Of a DNA stretch of 64,000 nucleotides, positions 44,446 through 52,481 are shown piece after piece. Numbering within the stretch: the stretch's first letter is position 1; the number at the start of each line of letters is the position of its first letter. This DNA comes from Pseudoduganella dura (GTDB lineage: Bacteria > Pseudomonadota > Gammaproteobacteria > Burkholderiales > Burkholderiaceae_D): NCBI RefSeq assembly GCF_009727155.1, contig NZ_WNWM01000002.1:1054001-1118000 (forward strand). The letters run 5' to 3'. A model generated the notes under the pieces. That model was given only the letters and a program-made list of their open reading frames with translations, did not search any database and was not told where the DNA came from. Position numbers and translations under genes: made by a program.

Positions 44446-45357
44446 ATGCGCCTGTCATCGCCGCCCCTTTCGTCCCCGCCGCTTCCTTCCCTGCTCCGTC
44501 CCTGCCCGCATTCATTGCCCGCCGGGCGCTCCCTTCCCCTGCTGTTGCTGCCGACGCTGCCGATGCTGCTGATGCTGGCCGTGCTGCTGTCCGGTTGCGC
44601 CGGCAACGCCCGCCTGAAGGAAGCGCGCGCATTCGCCGCCGAGGCACCCAAGCTGAACGGTTATGTCGAATTGAGCCAGCGTTACCGCGACACCTACCAG
44701 CGTGAGAAACCTTACCTGAGCCCGGCCGCCGGCCAGCGCGAACAGGCGATCGATGCCCGGCGCCGCGCGGCCTATCCCGACCTGGTGGCGATCCATGAAG
44801 CGGTCGTCGCCTACCTGCGCACGCTGGGCAGGCTGGCCGGCGGCGACCGCTTCGACGCGGGCGACCAGATCAAGGATGTGGCGAAAGGCATCAAGGCCTG
44901 GCCCGATACCGGCCTGACCGACCGCCACGTGAATGCGGTATCGGGCCTGGCGCGCGTGCTCGCCCGCGTGACGACCGGCCGTGCCCAGGACCAGGCCGTG
45001 CAGGACATGCTGCGCGATGGCTATGAGCCGCTGCGCGACTTGCTCGACGCGATGAGCACCGTGCTGCGCTATTACGACAAGCAGCACGACAACGAGCAGG
45101 GCATCGTGATCGGCATGCTGGAAACGGAAATCCCGTTTGCCGACCAGCCGAGGGACCGACTGCTGGCCGCGCTGGCGAAGTCGCACAAACAGGAAAAGCT
45201 GGACGAATACCGGCTGCTGGGCCGGCGCCATACGCTGGCGGCCGGGCAGGTGCAGGCGATCCGCGAGCGCCACGAAGCGCTGTACCGCGACCTCGTTCCG
45301 GCCGCGCCGCAAGCCACGGCGCGCGTCGCCGTCAACGAGGCAGGAGGCACGCAATGA
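44446..45357 (+). CDS. Lipoprotein of unknown function
   Basis: 303 residues from the ATG at 44446. A long Pro/Leu/Ser-rich leader ends in a lipobox (LLSGCAGN). An inner ATG around 44560 (MLLMLAVLLSGCAG) would give a more usual signal length and may be the real start. The mature part is all-helical and rich in Arg and Asp (YRDTYQREKPYLS, RYYDKQHDNEQGIV, RHEALYRDLVP). I do not recognise the family. Its stop overlaps the next gene by four bases, giving a three-gene coupled operon with a DksA-like protein. Confidence 0.7.
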   Translation: MRLSSPPLSSPPLPSLLRPCPHSLPAGRSLPLLLLPTLPMLLMLAVLLSGCAGNARLKEARAFAAEAPKLNGYVELSQRYRDTYQREKPYLSPAAGQREQAIDARRRAAYPDLVAIHEAVVAYLRTLGRLAGGDRFDAGDQIKDVAKGIKAWPDTGLTDRHVNAVSGLARVLARVTTGRAQDQAVQDMLRDGYEPLRDLLDAMSTVLRYYDKQHDNEQGIVIGMLETEIPFADQPRDRLLAALAKSHKQEKLDEYRLLGRRHTLAAGQVQAIRERHEALYRDLVPAAPQATARVAVNEAGGTQ

Positions 45358-45848
45358 CCACCGCCAGCAACGCCATGGCCACGGCAGACGGCGACATCGA
45401 AGCGCTGGCCGACAGCCTGACCGACAACGCCGATGCGCTGCACAGGCGCATCATGGCCGCGATTCGCAAGAAGGATGCCGCCACCGGGCAGGCCATCACG
45501 CATGCCGAAGCGCAGGCGTTGTTCGAGCAGGAGATCGCGCTGCGCCAGCAGGCCAACGCGCTGTATGCGGATGCCACGAAATCCGCTGTCGCCGGGCTGG
45601 CGATCCCGGTACGCGAGCTGCTCGACCTGGCCGCCCGCGCCCGCGAGCGGATCCGGCGCATCGACCGCGCCAAGGAACTGGCCGGCATCGCCGCGGCGCT
45701 GCTCAACGCGGCGGCGGCGATTGCCGCGCTCAGGCCGGAGGGCCTGGCGCCCGCGCTGGAAGATCTAAAGGAGCACGTGCAGGCGTTGCCGGAAACCGGC
45801 AAGCCGGCCTCCCGCGCGTCGGGCGGCAGGCATACAATGGATTCATGA
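45354..45848 (+). CDS. Unknown helical protein, coupled with lipoprotein and DksA-like genes
   Basis: 164 residues, mostly Ala-rich helix with a likely coiled coil (ALFEQEIALRQQANALYADA, RARERIRRIDRAKELAGIAA). No signal peptide is visible, so cytoplasmic, although the gene before it encodes a lipoprotein. It starts in the ATGA overlap at 45354 and its own stop overlaps the DksA-like start at 45845. Family not recognised. The conserved tight coupling, if found in relatives, would argue for a joint complex. Confidence 0.65.
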   Translation: MTTASNAMATADGDIEALADSLTDNADALHRRIMAAIRKKDAATGQAITHAEAQALFEQEIALRQQANALYADATKSAVAGLAIPVRELLDLAARARERIRRIDRAKELAGIAAALLNAAAAIAALRPEGLAPALEDLKEHVQALPETGKPASRASGGRHTMDS

Positions 45849-46225
45849 ACATCCTGACATCCGACCAGCTTGCGGCATTGCAGGCGTCGCTCGAGCAGCG
45901 CAGGCTCACGCTGCTGCGGCAAGCCGCCGGCCGCCCGAACAGCGAGTTCAGCCGTACGCCGGCAGTCGAGGAAATCGAAACCTCGCCGGCAGACAGCGCC
46001 AGCAACCGCACGCTGAACCAGCTTGAAGCGGAAGCGGACGAGCTCCGGCTGGCGCAGCTGTCGTCCATCCGCCACGCGCTCGCCAAGTTCGACAGCGGCG
46101 AAAACGGTGCTTATGGCGAGTGCGAAAGCTGCGGCGAACCGATCGGCTACTCCCGCCTCGAAGCGCGCCCCGAAGCCCGCTTCTGCATCGCCTGCCAGAC
46201 GCGGCTCGAGCAGCAGCGGCGCTGA
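45845..46225 (+). CDS. TraR/DksA-type zinc-finger protein
   Basis: 126 residues, ATG at 45845 overlapping the previous stop. A coiled coil (LNQLEAEADELRLAQLSSIR, with upstream ETSPADSAS in place of the acidic tip) leads into a C4 zinc finger (CESCGEPIGYSRLEARPEA then CIAC). DksA relatives enter the RNA polymerase secondary channel and change promoter choice with ppGpp. True DksA has DxxDxA at the tip; here the tip reads SPADSAS, so this is a short DksA-like paralogue instead of DksA itself. Confidence 0.85.
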   Translation: MNILTSDQLAALQASLEQRRLTLLRQAAGRPNSEFSRTPAVEEIETSPADSASNRTLNQLEAEADELRLAQLSSIRHALAKFDSGENGAYGECESCGEPIGYSRLEARPEARFCIACQTRLEQQRR

Positions 46226-46277
46226 AATTCCCCGATCCGTGCGCGGCGCCTCCGCCACACCGGCCTATAATTGCCTC

Positions 46278-47186
46278 ATGGGCTACAAGACGATTCTCGT
46301 ACACGTTGATGAAGCGCCCCACGCGCCGGCGCGGGTGCTGATGGCGGCCGAGCTGGCGCTGCAGCATGGCGCGCATGTGATCGGCGTGGCACTGACCGGG
46401 GTGTCGCGCTTCCTGTATCACAACGAGATGGTCGACGACGACGATCCCAACCTGGCGCAGCACCTCGATGTGTTGCGCGAACGTGCACGCGGCGCGCTGG
46501 CCGACTTCGCTCCACAGCTCCGCGCGCTGGGCTTGCACAGTTTCGAGGAACGCGTGCTGGACGACGAACCCGGCGCCGGGCTCGCGCTGGTGGCGCGCCA
46601 TGCCGACCTGGCCATCGTCGGCCAGGCGGTGCCGGATCAACGGGGCACGGGCCCGTCGGCATTTCCGGCCGAAGTGCTCACCGAATCGGGCTGCCCGGTG
46701 CTGGTGGTGCCGCACACGGCGCGCCCGCGCGGCTCCATATCCGTTACCCCGTCCGGCATCGCCAGCCCGGGCGCCCCGGCCCCCGGCCGGCACGTGCTGA
46801 TCGCCTGGAATGCCAGCAAGGAAGCGGCGCGCGCGGTACGCGAGGCGCTGCCGTTGCTGGCGCGGGCCGAGCAGGTCACGCTGGCGATCGTCGATGCCGA
46901 TCTGCGGCCGGCGGCGTTCGGCGACACGCCGGGCGAGGATGTACTGGCCTGGCTGGGCCGCCATGGCATCGAAGCCGACGTGGTCATGTCGCAAACGCCG
47001 CGCCAGGGTTTGCTGAAACGCCCGGGCGACGTTGGCGAGGCGCTGCTGGCGCTGGCGGAGGAACGCGGCGGCGATCTCATCGTGCTCGGCGCCTACGGCC
47101 ACTCGCGCTTCCGCGAAACGCTGCTGGGCGGCGTTACCCGCACCGTGCTGGAAACGATGACGGTGCCGGTGCTGATGGCGCACTGA
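46278..47186 (+). CDS. Tandem-domain universal stress protein
   Basis: 302 residues. Domain 1 (about 1-148, MGYKTILVHVDEAPHAPARV) lacks a clear ATP motif. Domain 2 (about 172-302, HVLIAWNASKEAARAVREAL) ends with GAYGHSRFRETLLGGVT, which fits the G-x2-G-x9-G-(S/T) ATP-binding rule. Tandem UspE-like proteins respond to oxidative and envelope stress. ATG at 46278, 52 bp after the DksA-like gene on the same strand, so it may be in the same transcript. Confidence 0.88.
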   Translation: MGYKTILVHVDEAPHAPARVLMAAELALQHGAHVIGVALTGVSRFLYHNEMVDDDDPNLAQHLDVLRERARGALADFAPQLRALGLHSFEERVLDDEPGAGLALVARHADLAIVGQAVPDQRGTGPSAFPAEVLTESGCPVLVVPHTARPRGSISVTPSGIASPGAPAPGRHVLIAWNASKEAARAVREALPLLARAEQVTLAIVDADLRPAAFGDTPGEDVLAWLGRHGIEADVVMSQTPRQGLLKRPGDVGEALLALAEERGGDLIVLGAYGHSRFRETLLGGVTRTVLETMTVPVLMAH

Positions 47187-47221
47187 GGACAGGCCGGGGG
47201 CGCGCCGCCGACCCTGAATTT

Positions 47222-47287
47222 TCAGTCCTGCGCGGTCCGTTCGGCGTCGTCAGTCCCGCGCCGTCCGTCCGGCTTTCACTCCTGCCA
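47222..47287 (-). repeat. Imperfect 26-28 bp repeat spanning a stop codon
   Basis: On the plus strand TCAGTCCTGCGCGGTCCGTT (47222) recurs as TCAGTCCCGCGCCGTCCGTC (47250), and its first 11 bases recur again as TCACTCCTGCC (47276). The last copy contains the stop of the minus-strand gene at 47276, so the repeats run downstream from that gene's end. Confidence 0.7.
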
Positions 47288-47629
47288 CTGCTGGTCGCGG
47301 ATCTTCGCCACCTGGCGCTGGGCCATCCACTGCCACAGCTGCAACGCATCTTCCTTTCCCGCCGACATGCTGCGCGGGCTGGCCAGCGCGATCTCGCAAT
47401 CGCGGTCGGACCATTCCTCGAACCGGATCGCGCCGCCGCGCACCACCTCCAACTGGTACATCAGCCCGTCGTCGTAGCCGAACCGCAACACCGCGGACGG
47501 GGCGCCGCCATCCGCCCCCGCCCCGTCGCCTTCGTAGATTTCCGACAGCGCCGCCGCCAGCTGCGCGTCGGTCGGCGCCGGCACGTTTCGGCCGTCCGGC
47601 CTGGTGAGTTCCATCCATGCGTGTGTCAT
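47276..47629 (-). CDS. Unknown small cytoplasmic protein
   Basis: 117 residues, acidic with a Trp-rich C-terminus (DALQLWQWMAQRQVAKIRDQ). Strand-rich centre (AVLRFGYDDGLMYQLEVV, GAIRFEEWSDRDCE). No signal peptide or membrane segment. The shape is like small immunity or Imm1-like proteins, but I cannot assign the family. It follows the Gly-zipper stress gene on the same strand after 42 bp. The region beyond its stop holds imperfect repeats that include the stop codon. Confidence 0.6.
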   Translation of the reverse strand: MTHAWMELTRPDGRNVPAPTDAQLAAALSEIYEGDGAGADGGAPSAVLRFGYDDGLMYQLEVVRGGAIRFEEWSDRDCEIALASPRSMSAGKEDALQLWQWMAQRQVAKIRDQQWQE

Positions 47630-47671
47630 TCACGCTCTCCAGAAGATTGTGGACCAGGCGCCGCCGTGCCG

Positions 47672-48223
47672 TCAGCCGATACGCCGCGGCAGCGACAGCG
47701 GATCGAAGTCTTTCCAGTCGCCACCGGCGATCGTGCCTTCGGCGCGCTCGATATCGCCCGCGCCGAGGTTGCGCAGCACCTGCACGGCCGGCCCTTCATT
47801 GCCGTCCGGTACGGCCACAGCGATCATCATGCCGGCCTTGCGCGGCGCGACGGCATTCTGGCCGCCCTGTTCGGCCTCGCCCTTGTCCTTCATGTGCGAG
47901 AAGCTGTACAGTGAACCGACGTGCGCGCCGACCAGGCCGCCCACGATCGGGCCGACCGGGCCCGTTACCGGCGCCGTGGCCGCACCGATCGCCGCGCCGA
48001 TGGCGCCACCCGTCGCGGCGCCCTTGGCCAGCCCTTCGGGCGTATCCTTGGCGCCGGGCGACAGCTGGCGGTCCCCGCCGATCGCGAGCATGTCGTGCTG
48101 GCCGGGCTGGTTGACGTAGAAGGCGCTTATGCCGTCGTCCGGATAGCCCGCATCGCGCAGGGCCTGGCGTGCGCCGTCGACCTGCTCCTGCAACTGGAAA
48201 TGACCGGCGATGATGATCGTCAT
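47672..48223 (-). CDS. Stress protein with general-stress-17M-like and glycine-zipper domains
   Basis: 183 residues from the ATG at 48223 (MTIIIAGHFQLQEQVDGARQ). The first about 50 residues and the last about 50 form an alpha/beta ACT-like fold seen in general stress protein 17M relatives. A central glycine zipper (AKGAATGGAIGAAIGAATA, GPIVGGLVGAHVGSLY) may insert into membrane. Such proteins are usually induced by osmotic or general stress. The earlier frame up to 48367 has no ribosome site or signal. Confidence 0.78.
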   Translation of the reverse strand: MTIIIAGHFQLQEQVDGARQALRDAGYPDDGISAFYVNQPGQHDMLAIGGDRQLSPGAKDTPEGLAKGAATGGAIGAAIGAATAPVTGPVGPIVGGLVGAHVGSLYSFSHMKDKGEAEQGGQNAVAPRKAGMMIAVAVPDGNEGPAVQVLRNLGAGDIERAEGTIAGGDWKDFDPLSLPRRIG

Positions 48224-48416
48224 GATTGTTATCTCCTGCATGAATTGGACGCACTCAGCTTGCCGCGCCCGCCGCCGTGTTTCCGTTCGTTGACGCACAT
48301 AGCCCCGTGCAAGGGAGGTATCGCCTGTCGAGACTTTTTGCGCATGGGTAGCCGGCCATGCCGTCACCCCGGCCGCCGATGGACCGGCCGTGGCGCCTGC
48401 GCCGATCGCCGCGCTG

Positions 48417-49712
48417 TCAGATGTCGCCGGCGCCTCGACGTGGCGGCCGCTGCGGCAGCCAGACGGTGAATGCGGTGCCTTCGCCCGGTTGCGAGCGCAC
48501 GTCGATGCGCCCGCCGTGACGGTGGATGATGCCGTAGGAGAGCGACAGCCCGAGCCCCGTGCCGCTGCCGACCGGCTTGGTCGTGAAGAACGGCTCGAAG
48601 ATGCGGGTCAGGTGTTCCGGGGCGATGCCGGCGCCCGTATCGGCGAACTCGACCCAAACCCAGCTCCCCTGCACGCCGGTGCGGATGTGAAGGATGCCAC
48701 GCTCGGCGATCGCCTGCCCGGCGTTGACGATCAGGTTCATGAACACCTGGTTCAGCTGCGAGGCACGGCATTCCACGAGCGGCAGCTTGCCGTATTCCTT
48801 CACCACCGTGACCTTGTACTTCAGTTCGTTGGCAACGATATTCAGCGTGCTGTCCAGCCCGCGGTGCAGGTCGGCGAACTGCCATTCCGTTTCGCCCACG
48901 TGGGAAAACTCGCGCAGCGCCTGCACGATCTCCTTCACGCGCCGCAGGCCGTCGATCGATTCGCTGACCAGCGACGCCACGTCGCCGCGCACGAAATCCA
49001 GGTCGGCCGCCACCCGCACCGGCGCCATTCGTGCCAGCAATTCCGGGTGGCCGGCGATCGCGTCGTCGTAGGCGTCGATCAGGTCCACAAGCGTGCCGAC
49101 ATACCCTTGCAGCGACCCCATGTTGGAATTGACGAAGCCGATCGGATTGTTGATCTCGTGCGCGATGCCGGCCGCGAGCTGGCCGACCGACGCCATTTTC
49201 TCGGCCTGCAGCAACTGCTCGTGCGCTTCGCGCAGCTTGCCGATCAGCTGCTGCTGCTCGATACCCTTGGCCGTCAGCGCCTCCTCCATCGCCTTGCGGT
49301 CGGTGATGTCGGTCAGCGCGCCGATCACCTCCAGCGGCCGCCCGGCCGCATCGCGGACCAGGCGCAGCGTATCGTGCACCCACAGCCAGCGGTCGTCGGC
49401 CGTGCGAAAGCGGTACTCATACACACGCTGGCCTTCGGTAAATACCTGCGCCAGGCTTTCGACGATGCGCGGCTTGTCGTCCGGGTGGATGTGGTCGAAC
49501 CAGAAGTTCGGATCCGCCAGCATGTCTTCCGGCCGGTAGCCCAGCATGTTGAACGCGTTATTGCTGACGAACGTCATCTTGAAGTCGCCGCTGGGCACCG
49601 TGCAATAGATCAGCGCCGGCGTGTTGTCGATCAGGTATTGCAGCCGGGTTGGCGGCGCGGACTCGGACCGGACCCCGGCGGCGGGCGAGGCATCGAATTC
49701 CTCGAAATGCAT
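48417..49712 (-). CDS. Soluble PAS-domain histidine kinase
   Basis: 431 residues from the ATG at 49712, which overlaps the mtfA stop by one base (TAATG). A PAS domain with PAC (about 20-140, TPALIYCTVPSGDF, WLWVHDTLRLVRDAAGRPLE) is followed by a short coiled coil, the dimerisation/phosphoacceptor helix with H185 in AAGIAHEINNPIG, and the ATPase (NLIVNAGQAIAERG, DTGAGIAPEHLTRIFEPFF, GTGLGLSLSYGI). No membrane segment, so it senses a cytoplasmic signal. No receiver gene is next to it; the coupling to mtfA suggests a functional link. Confidence 0.9.
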   Translation of the reverse strand: MHFEEFDASPAAGVRSESAPPTRLQYLIDNTPALIYCTVPSGDFKMTFVSNNAFNMLGYRPEDMLADPNFWFDHIHPDDKPRIVESLAQVFTEGQRVYEYRFRTADDRWLWVHDTLRLVRDAAGRPLEVIGALTDITDRKAMEEALTAKGIEQQQLIGKLREAHEQLLQAEKMASVGQLAAGIAHEINNPIGFVNSNMGSLQGYVGTLVDLIDAYDDAIAGHPELLARMAPVRVAADLDFVRGDVASLVSESIDGLRRVKEIVQALREFSHVGETEWQFADLHRGLDSTLNIVANELKYKVTVVKEYGKLPLVECRASQLNQVFMNLIVNAGQAIAERGILHIRTGVQGSWVWVEFADTGAGIAPEHLTRIFEPFFTTKPVGSGTGLGLSLSYGIIHRHGGRIDVRSQPGEGTAFTVWLPQRPPRRGAGDI

Positions 49713-50605
49713 TACCAGCTGGCCCACGCGAACGAGCGGTTCGAGGGAACGGCCGGCACGACCGCGGGCGGCTCCGGTTCCACCGGCGGCTGGTCGAGCC
49801 ATTCGCGCGGATCGACACGGTAATACTTCGACAGCTCGTCGTACAGGGCCGGGTGCCGCTGCGCGAGCTGCCAGGGCTTGCCGAAGAACGCCTCGGTGGC
49901 GACGGCAAAGAACTCGGCCGGGCTGGTGGCGCCGTAGTGATCCAGCACGCTGTCCTGGCTGCCCAGCCAGGCGGCGCGGCGCAGGTGTTCGTAGTCCCGG
50001 GCCAGCACTTCGGACCAGCTGCGGTAGTTTTCCCGGCTCCCCAGGTACGGCGCCCCGTTGGTGTGGCCCGCTTCGCTGTCGAGCTGGTGCGCGAATTCAT
50101 GCAGCACCACGTTCTGGCCGTTCCAGGCCAGTGCGCCCCGCTCCGCGTCTTCCCACGACAGCACCACGCGGCCATCCTCCCAGGATTCGCCCAGCATCGT
50201 CTGGCGGAACGGCGTGACGACGCCGCCCGGACCCACGTCCTGCCGCGCGGCGGCGAAGGCGCCGGGATACAGGAGGATCGTGCGCAGCGACGGATACACG
50301 CCGCCATGACGGTTGAGCAGCAGAACGCAAGCCTGGCCGGCAATCGCCACGCGCATCTCGTCCGTGACGTCGAGGCCGGCACAGCCGACAAATTTTTTCT
50401 GATGCAGGAATTGTTTTACGTGCCGCTGCAACCTCTCCTGCAGCGCGGGGCCGAGGCGGTCGTGGATCGGAACATAACGCCGCAGCGCCGCAAGGTCAGC
50501 GGCAGGAAGGGGCCGGGACAGCGCCCGGCGCAAAGTCCAGCGCGGATACAGGAATGGCGCTGCAACAGCCAGCGCCACGAGTGTCAAACCGAGCAATGCA
50601 TCCAT
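49712..50605 (-). CDS. mtfA: MtfA zinc peptidase (Mlc titration factor A, M90 family)
   Basis: 297 residues, start 50605 at a membrane-like helix (MDALLGLTLVALAVAAPFLY), which is an extra feature compared with soluble E. coli MtfA. Zinc motif H169-E-F-A-H173 (VVLHEFAHQLDSEAG) and the downstream Glu in AEFFAVATEAFF. In E. coli, MtfA binds the repressor Mlc and so affects glucose phosphotransferase control. No Mlc is nearby. It is translationally coupled to the histidine kinase gene. Confidence 0.9.
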   Translation of the reverse strand: MDALLGLTLVALAVAAPFLYPRWTLRRALSRPLPAADLAALRRYVPIHDRLGPALQERLQRHVKQFLHQKKFVGCAGLDVTDEMRVAIAGQACVLLLNRHGGVYPSLRTILLYPGAFAAARQDVGPGGVVTPFRQTMLGESWEDGRVVLSWEDAERGALAWNGQNVVLHEFAHQLDSEAGHTNGAPYLGSRENYRSWSEVLARDYEHLRRAAWLGSQDSVLDHYGATSPAEFFAVATEAFFGKPWQLAQRHPALYDELSKYYRVDPREWLDQPPVEPEPPAVVPAVPSNRSFAWASW

Positions 50606-50649
50606 TTTTGCCGTCCATAACGAAACTTGTCCGCCACAGATGGGGAGTG

Positions 50650-50775
50650 TTGCCGACAATTCAATCGACTGCCCAATCGACTGCGCCATCGCGTGCGCCA
50701 TGGTGCGTGCAATTCGGGGCACAATTCACTGCGCTGAACGGCGCGCAATCAACTGTGCCATGAACTGCACCGTGC
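50650..50775 (-). other. Repeat-rich leader upstream of mtfA
   Basis: In the 199-bp gap before mtfA, the motif CAATCGACTG occurs twice (50662 and 50674), with variants CAATTCACTG and CAATCAACTG further on (about 50722, 50747). The copies have the same direction. They may be binding sites for a regulator or remnants of a decayed gene. Confidence 0.4.
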
Positions 50776-50804
50776 CGGCAACGGCACACTGCCCTTCAAT
50801 TGCC

Positions 50805-51422
50805 TTACTGTTGTGCCTTCTGCAGCGATTGCGGCGCGCCGAACAGGGCGGCAACCAGTGGATCGCGGGTAACCGGGCCGCGGTTCACGCGGATGGCATA
50901 ATGGGTATCGTCCGCCAGGATATGGAAGTGGCGGCCGCTGCCGGCCATGCTCTGCTCGCGCAGGCTCGGACGTTCCTTGCGCGGCGGCGAGCCTTCGCGC
51001 TTCGGCTGGGCGATCGCGGCCAGGAAGGCCTGCACGCGCTCGGCATCCGGGGTCAGGCGGTACACGGCCTTGCCCAGGTAGGTTGCGGTGCCTTCGATAT
51101 AGCGGGCCAGTTCGATCACGCCGGCTTCGCGCAGGTCGCGGATGTATTTACGGGCGCCGGACGGGGAGAATTTCAGGAACCACGCAATTTCGTCGGCCAG
51201 CATTTCATGCTGCTGCAGCTCGCCGATCAGCTTTTGCATGTTTTCGATGCGGCGCAGTGTTGCGGAAGTGGACCGTACGCGTTCGATTGGCGCCAGCGAC
51301 AATGCCTTGCGCTCGGTTCCCGGACCCGGACGCTCCACCAGCGCCAGGCGCGGCTTGGCAACGGGCTGGGAGGCCATCACATCGCTGTTCGACAGGTCGT
51401 GAGAATCTCTGATTGCGTGCAT
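50805..51422 (-). CDS. Winged-helix (ArsR/MarR-like) protein of unknown target
   Basis: 205 residues from the ATG at 51422, which has an AAGGAG site 8 nt upstream; the longer frame to 51485 has none. The middle (about 60-130, MLADEIAWFLKFSPSGARKY, IRDLREAGVIELARYIEG) reads as a winged helix-turn-helix. The N-terminus and the stretch around PKREGSPPRKERPS are disordered and basic. It may bind DNA as a small regulator. It diverges from the lipoprotein gene at 51680. Exact family unknown. Confidence 0.7.
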   Translation of the reverse strand: MHAIRDSHDLSNSDVMASQPVAKPRLALVERPGPGTERKALSLAPIERVRSTSATLRRIENMQKLIGELQQHEMLADEIAWFLKFSPSGARKYIRDLREAGVIELARYIEGTATYLGKAVYRLTPDAERVQAFLAAIAQPKREGSPPRKERPSLREQSMAGSGRHFHILADDTHYAIRVNRGPVTRDPLVAALFGAPQSLQKAQQ

Positions 51423-51679
51423 TTGAACACTCCTTATAACGGTAGCCGGTTTGCGCCGTGTAGGGTCACTGCGCAGTGTTGTCATTCATTGGTGTCCAGA
51501 TTGCCGTTATGCGTTCGACAAGTCTGTGCGGCAACGAACACAAAATGGTTTAAAGGTTAAAGCCACTCCCCTGTGGTTTGACAACCACGCATGCCGCCTG
51601 AATGTGCGCTTACGAACAGTTCGCCCATGCCGCGTTGTGTAAAGTGCATGCTGGACCAACCCTAAGAGAGGACACACCC

Positions 51680-51946
51680 ATGAAATACTCCATCCTGCTG
51701 GCGGCCATCACCGCTCTGAGCTTGTCCGCCTGTAACAAGACTGAAAACACCGTGCCGGCAACGGATACGACGGCGCCAGCCGTAACGGCTCCGGCCGTTA
51801 CCGAACCGGCGGCACCTGCCACGCCGGCCCCGGCCGATACGACGACCACGCCGCCGCCTGCCGACGCCACCACCACGCCGCCTCCTGCGGACGGTGCAGC
51901 GCCAGCCGGCACCACCCCGCCGGCAACGGGCACCACGACGCAGTAA
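51680..51946 (+). CDS. Small Pro/Thr/Ala-rich lipoprotein
   Basis: 88 residues. The lipobox is LSLSACNK (Cys18), and the rest is low-complexity Thr, Pro and Ala (TTTTPPPADATTTPPPADGA). Likely an outer-membrane-anchored, disordered tail that could span or tether to peptidoglycan. ATG at 51680 follows a GAGAGGAC site. Low-complexity sequence makes homology uninformative. It is encoded divergently from the winged-helix protein and upstream of ompA. Confidence 0.75.
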   Translation: MKYSILLAAITALSLSACNKTENTVPATDTTAPAVTAPAVTEPAAPATPAPADTTTTPPPADATTTPPPADGAAPAGTTPPATGTTTQ

Positions 51947-52481
51947 CGGGCTCGCGCGACGGCAGTTTGCTGCAGTCGCGCAAGTTCGAGACATGACGGC
52001 GGCCAGATGCTTCAGGGACGCCATGGGCGGGTGCCAGTTCGGCACCCGCCTGCATTTCCAGAGTCTTCCCTTGCCGTATTGTCTTTTCCGCATTCGCCTG
52101 TCGGCCAGCAGACCATGCGACGCGGTGGCTCATCTGTAGCCTATTGATCGGATCGATAGCGATCTGATGGGAATTTCGTGGAATGCCCCCTTGCTTGCGC
52201 AATTTGTTTGTATGCGCCCGCACCCGATTGTTTTACGCCGGCCCATCCCATTGGACGGAAGAAAGGCGATTCGGTTCCTGTGGTAACATTACAACATATT
52301 TAATCAACGCAAGTTTATTGTGCGGTAGCGCACCGAAGAATTGGTTCTCCGCAGCATAAACTTGACGTATCAGCAATCACATATGCCGCCATTGAAAGAA
52401 GAGCATGCTTGATCACCGGTGGCGACTTCTTTCAATATTGCTGTTTAGTAAAATTTCTTCCAACGCATCAGGAGTCAATCT
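51947..52481. other. Long intergenic region before ompA
   Basis: 535 bp. It holds a hairpin at 52026-52049 just after the lipoprotein gene and an AT-richer stretch (about 52260-52470) that should carry the ompA promoter and a long leader. I see no tRNA, known riboswitch or credible small gene. Confidence 0.55.
52026..52049 (+). terminator. Hairpin after the small lipoprotein gene
   Basis: The stem GGCGGGTGCC / GGCACCCGCC (10 bp perfect) with a 4-5 nt loop, about 80 bp beyond the stop at 51946. The following sequence is only slightly T-rich. Confidence 0.5.

Noticed and set aside
50606..50722. Longer MtfA start inside the repeat-rich leader
   Set aside because: The added residues are low-complexity and follow the repeats; the ATG at 50605 starts a clean helix.
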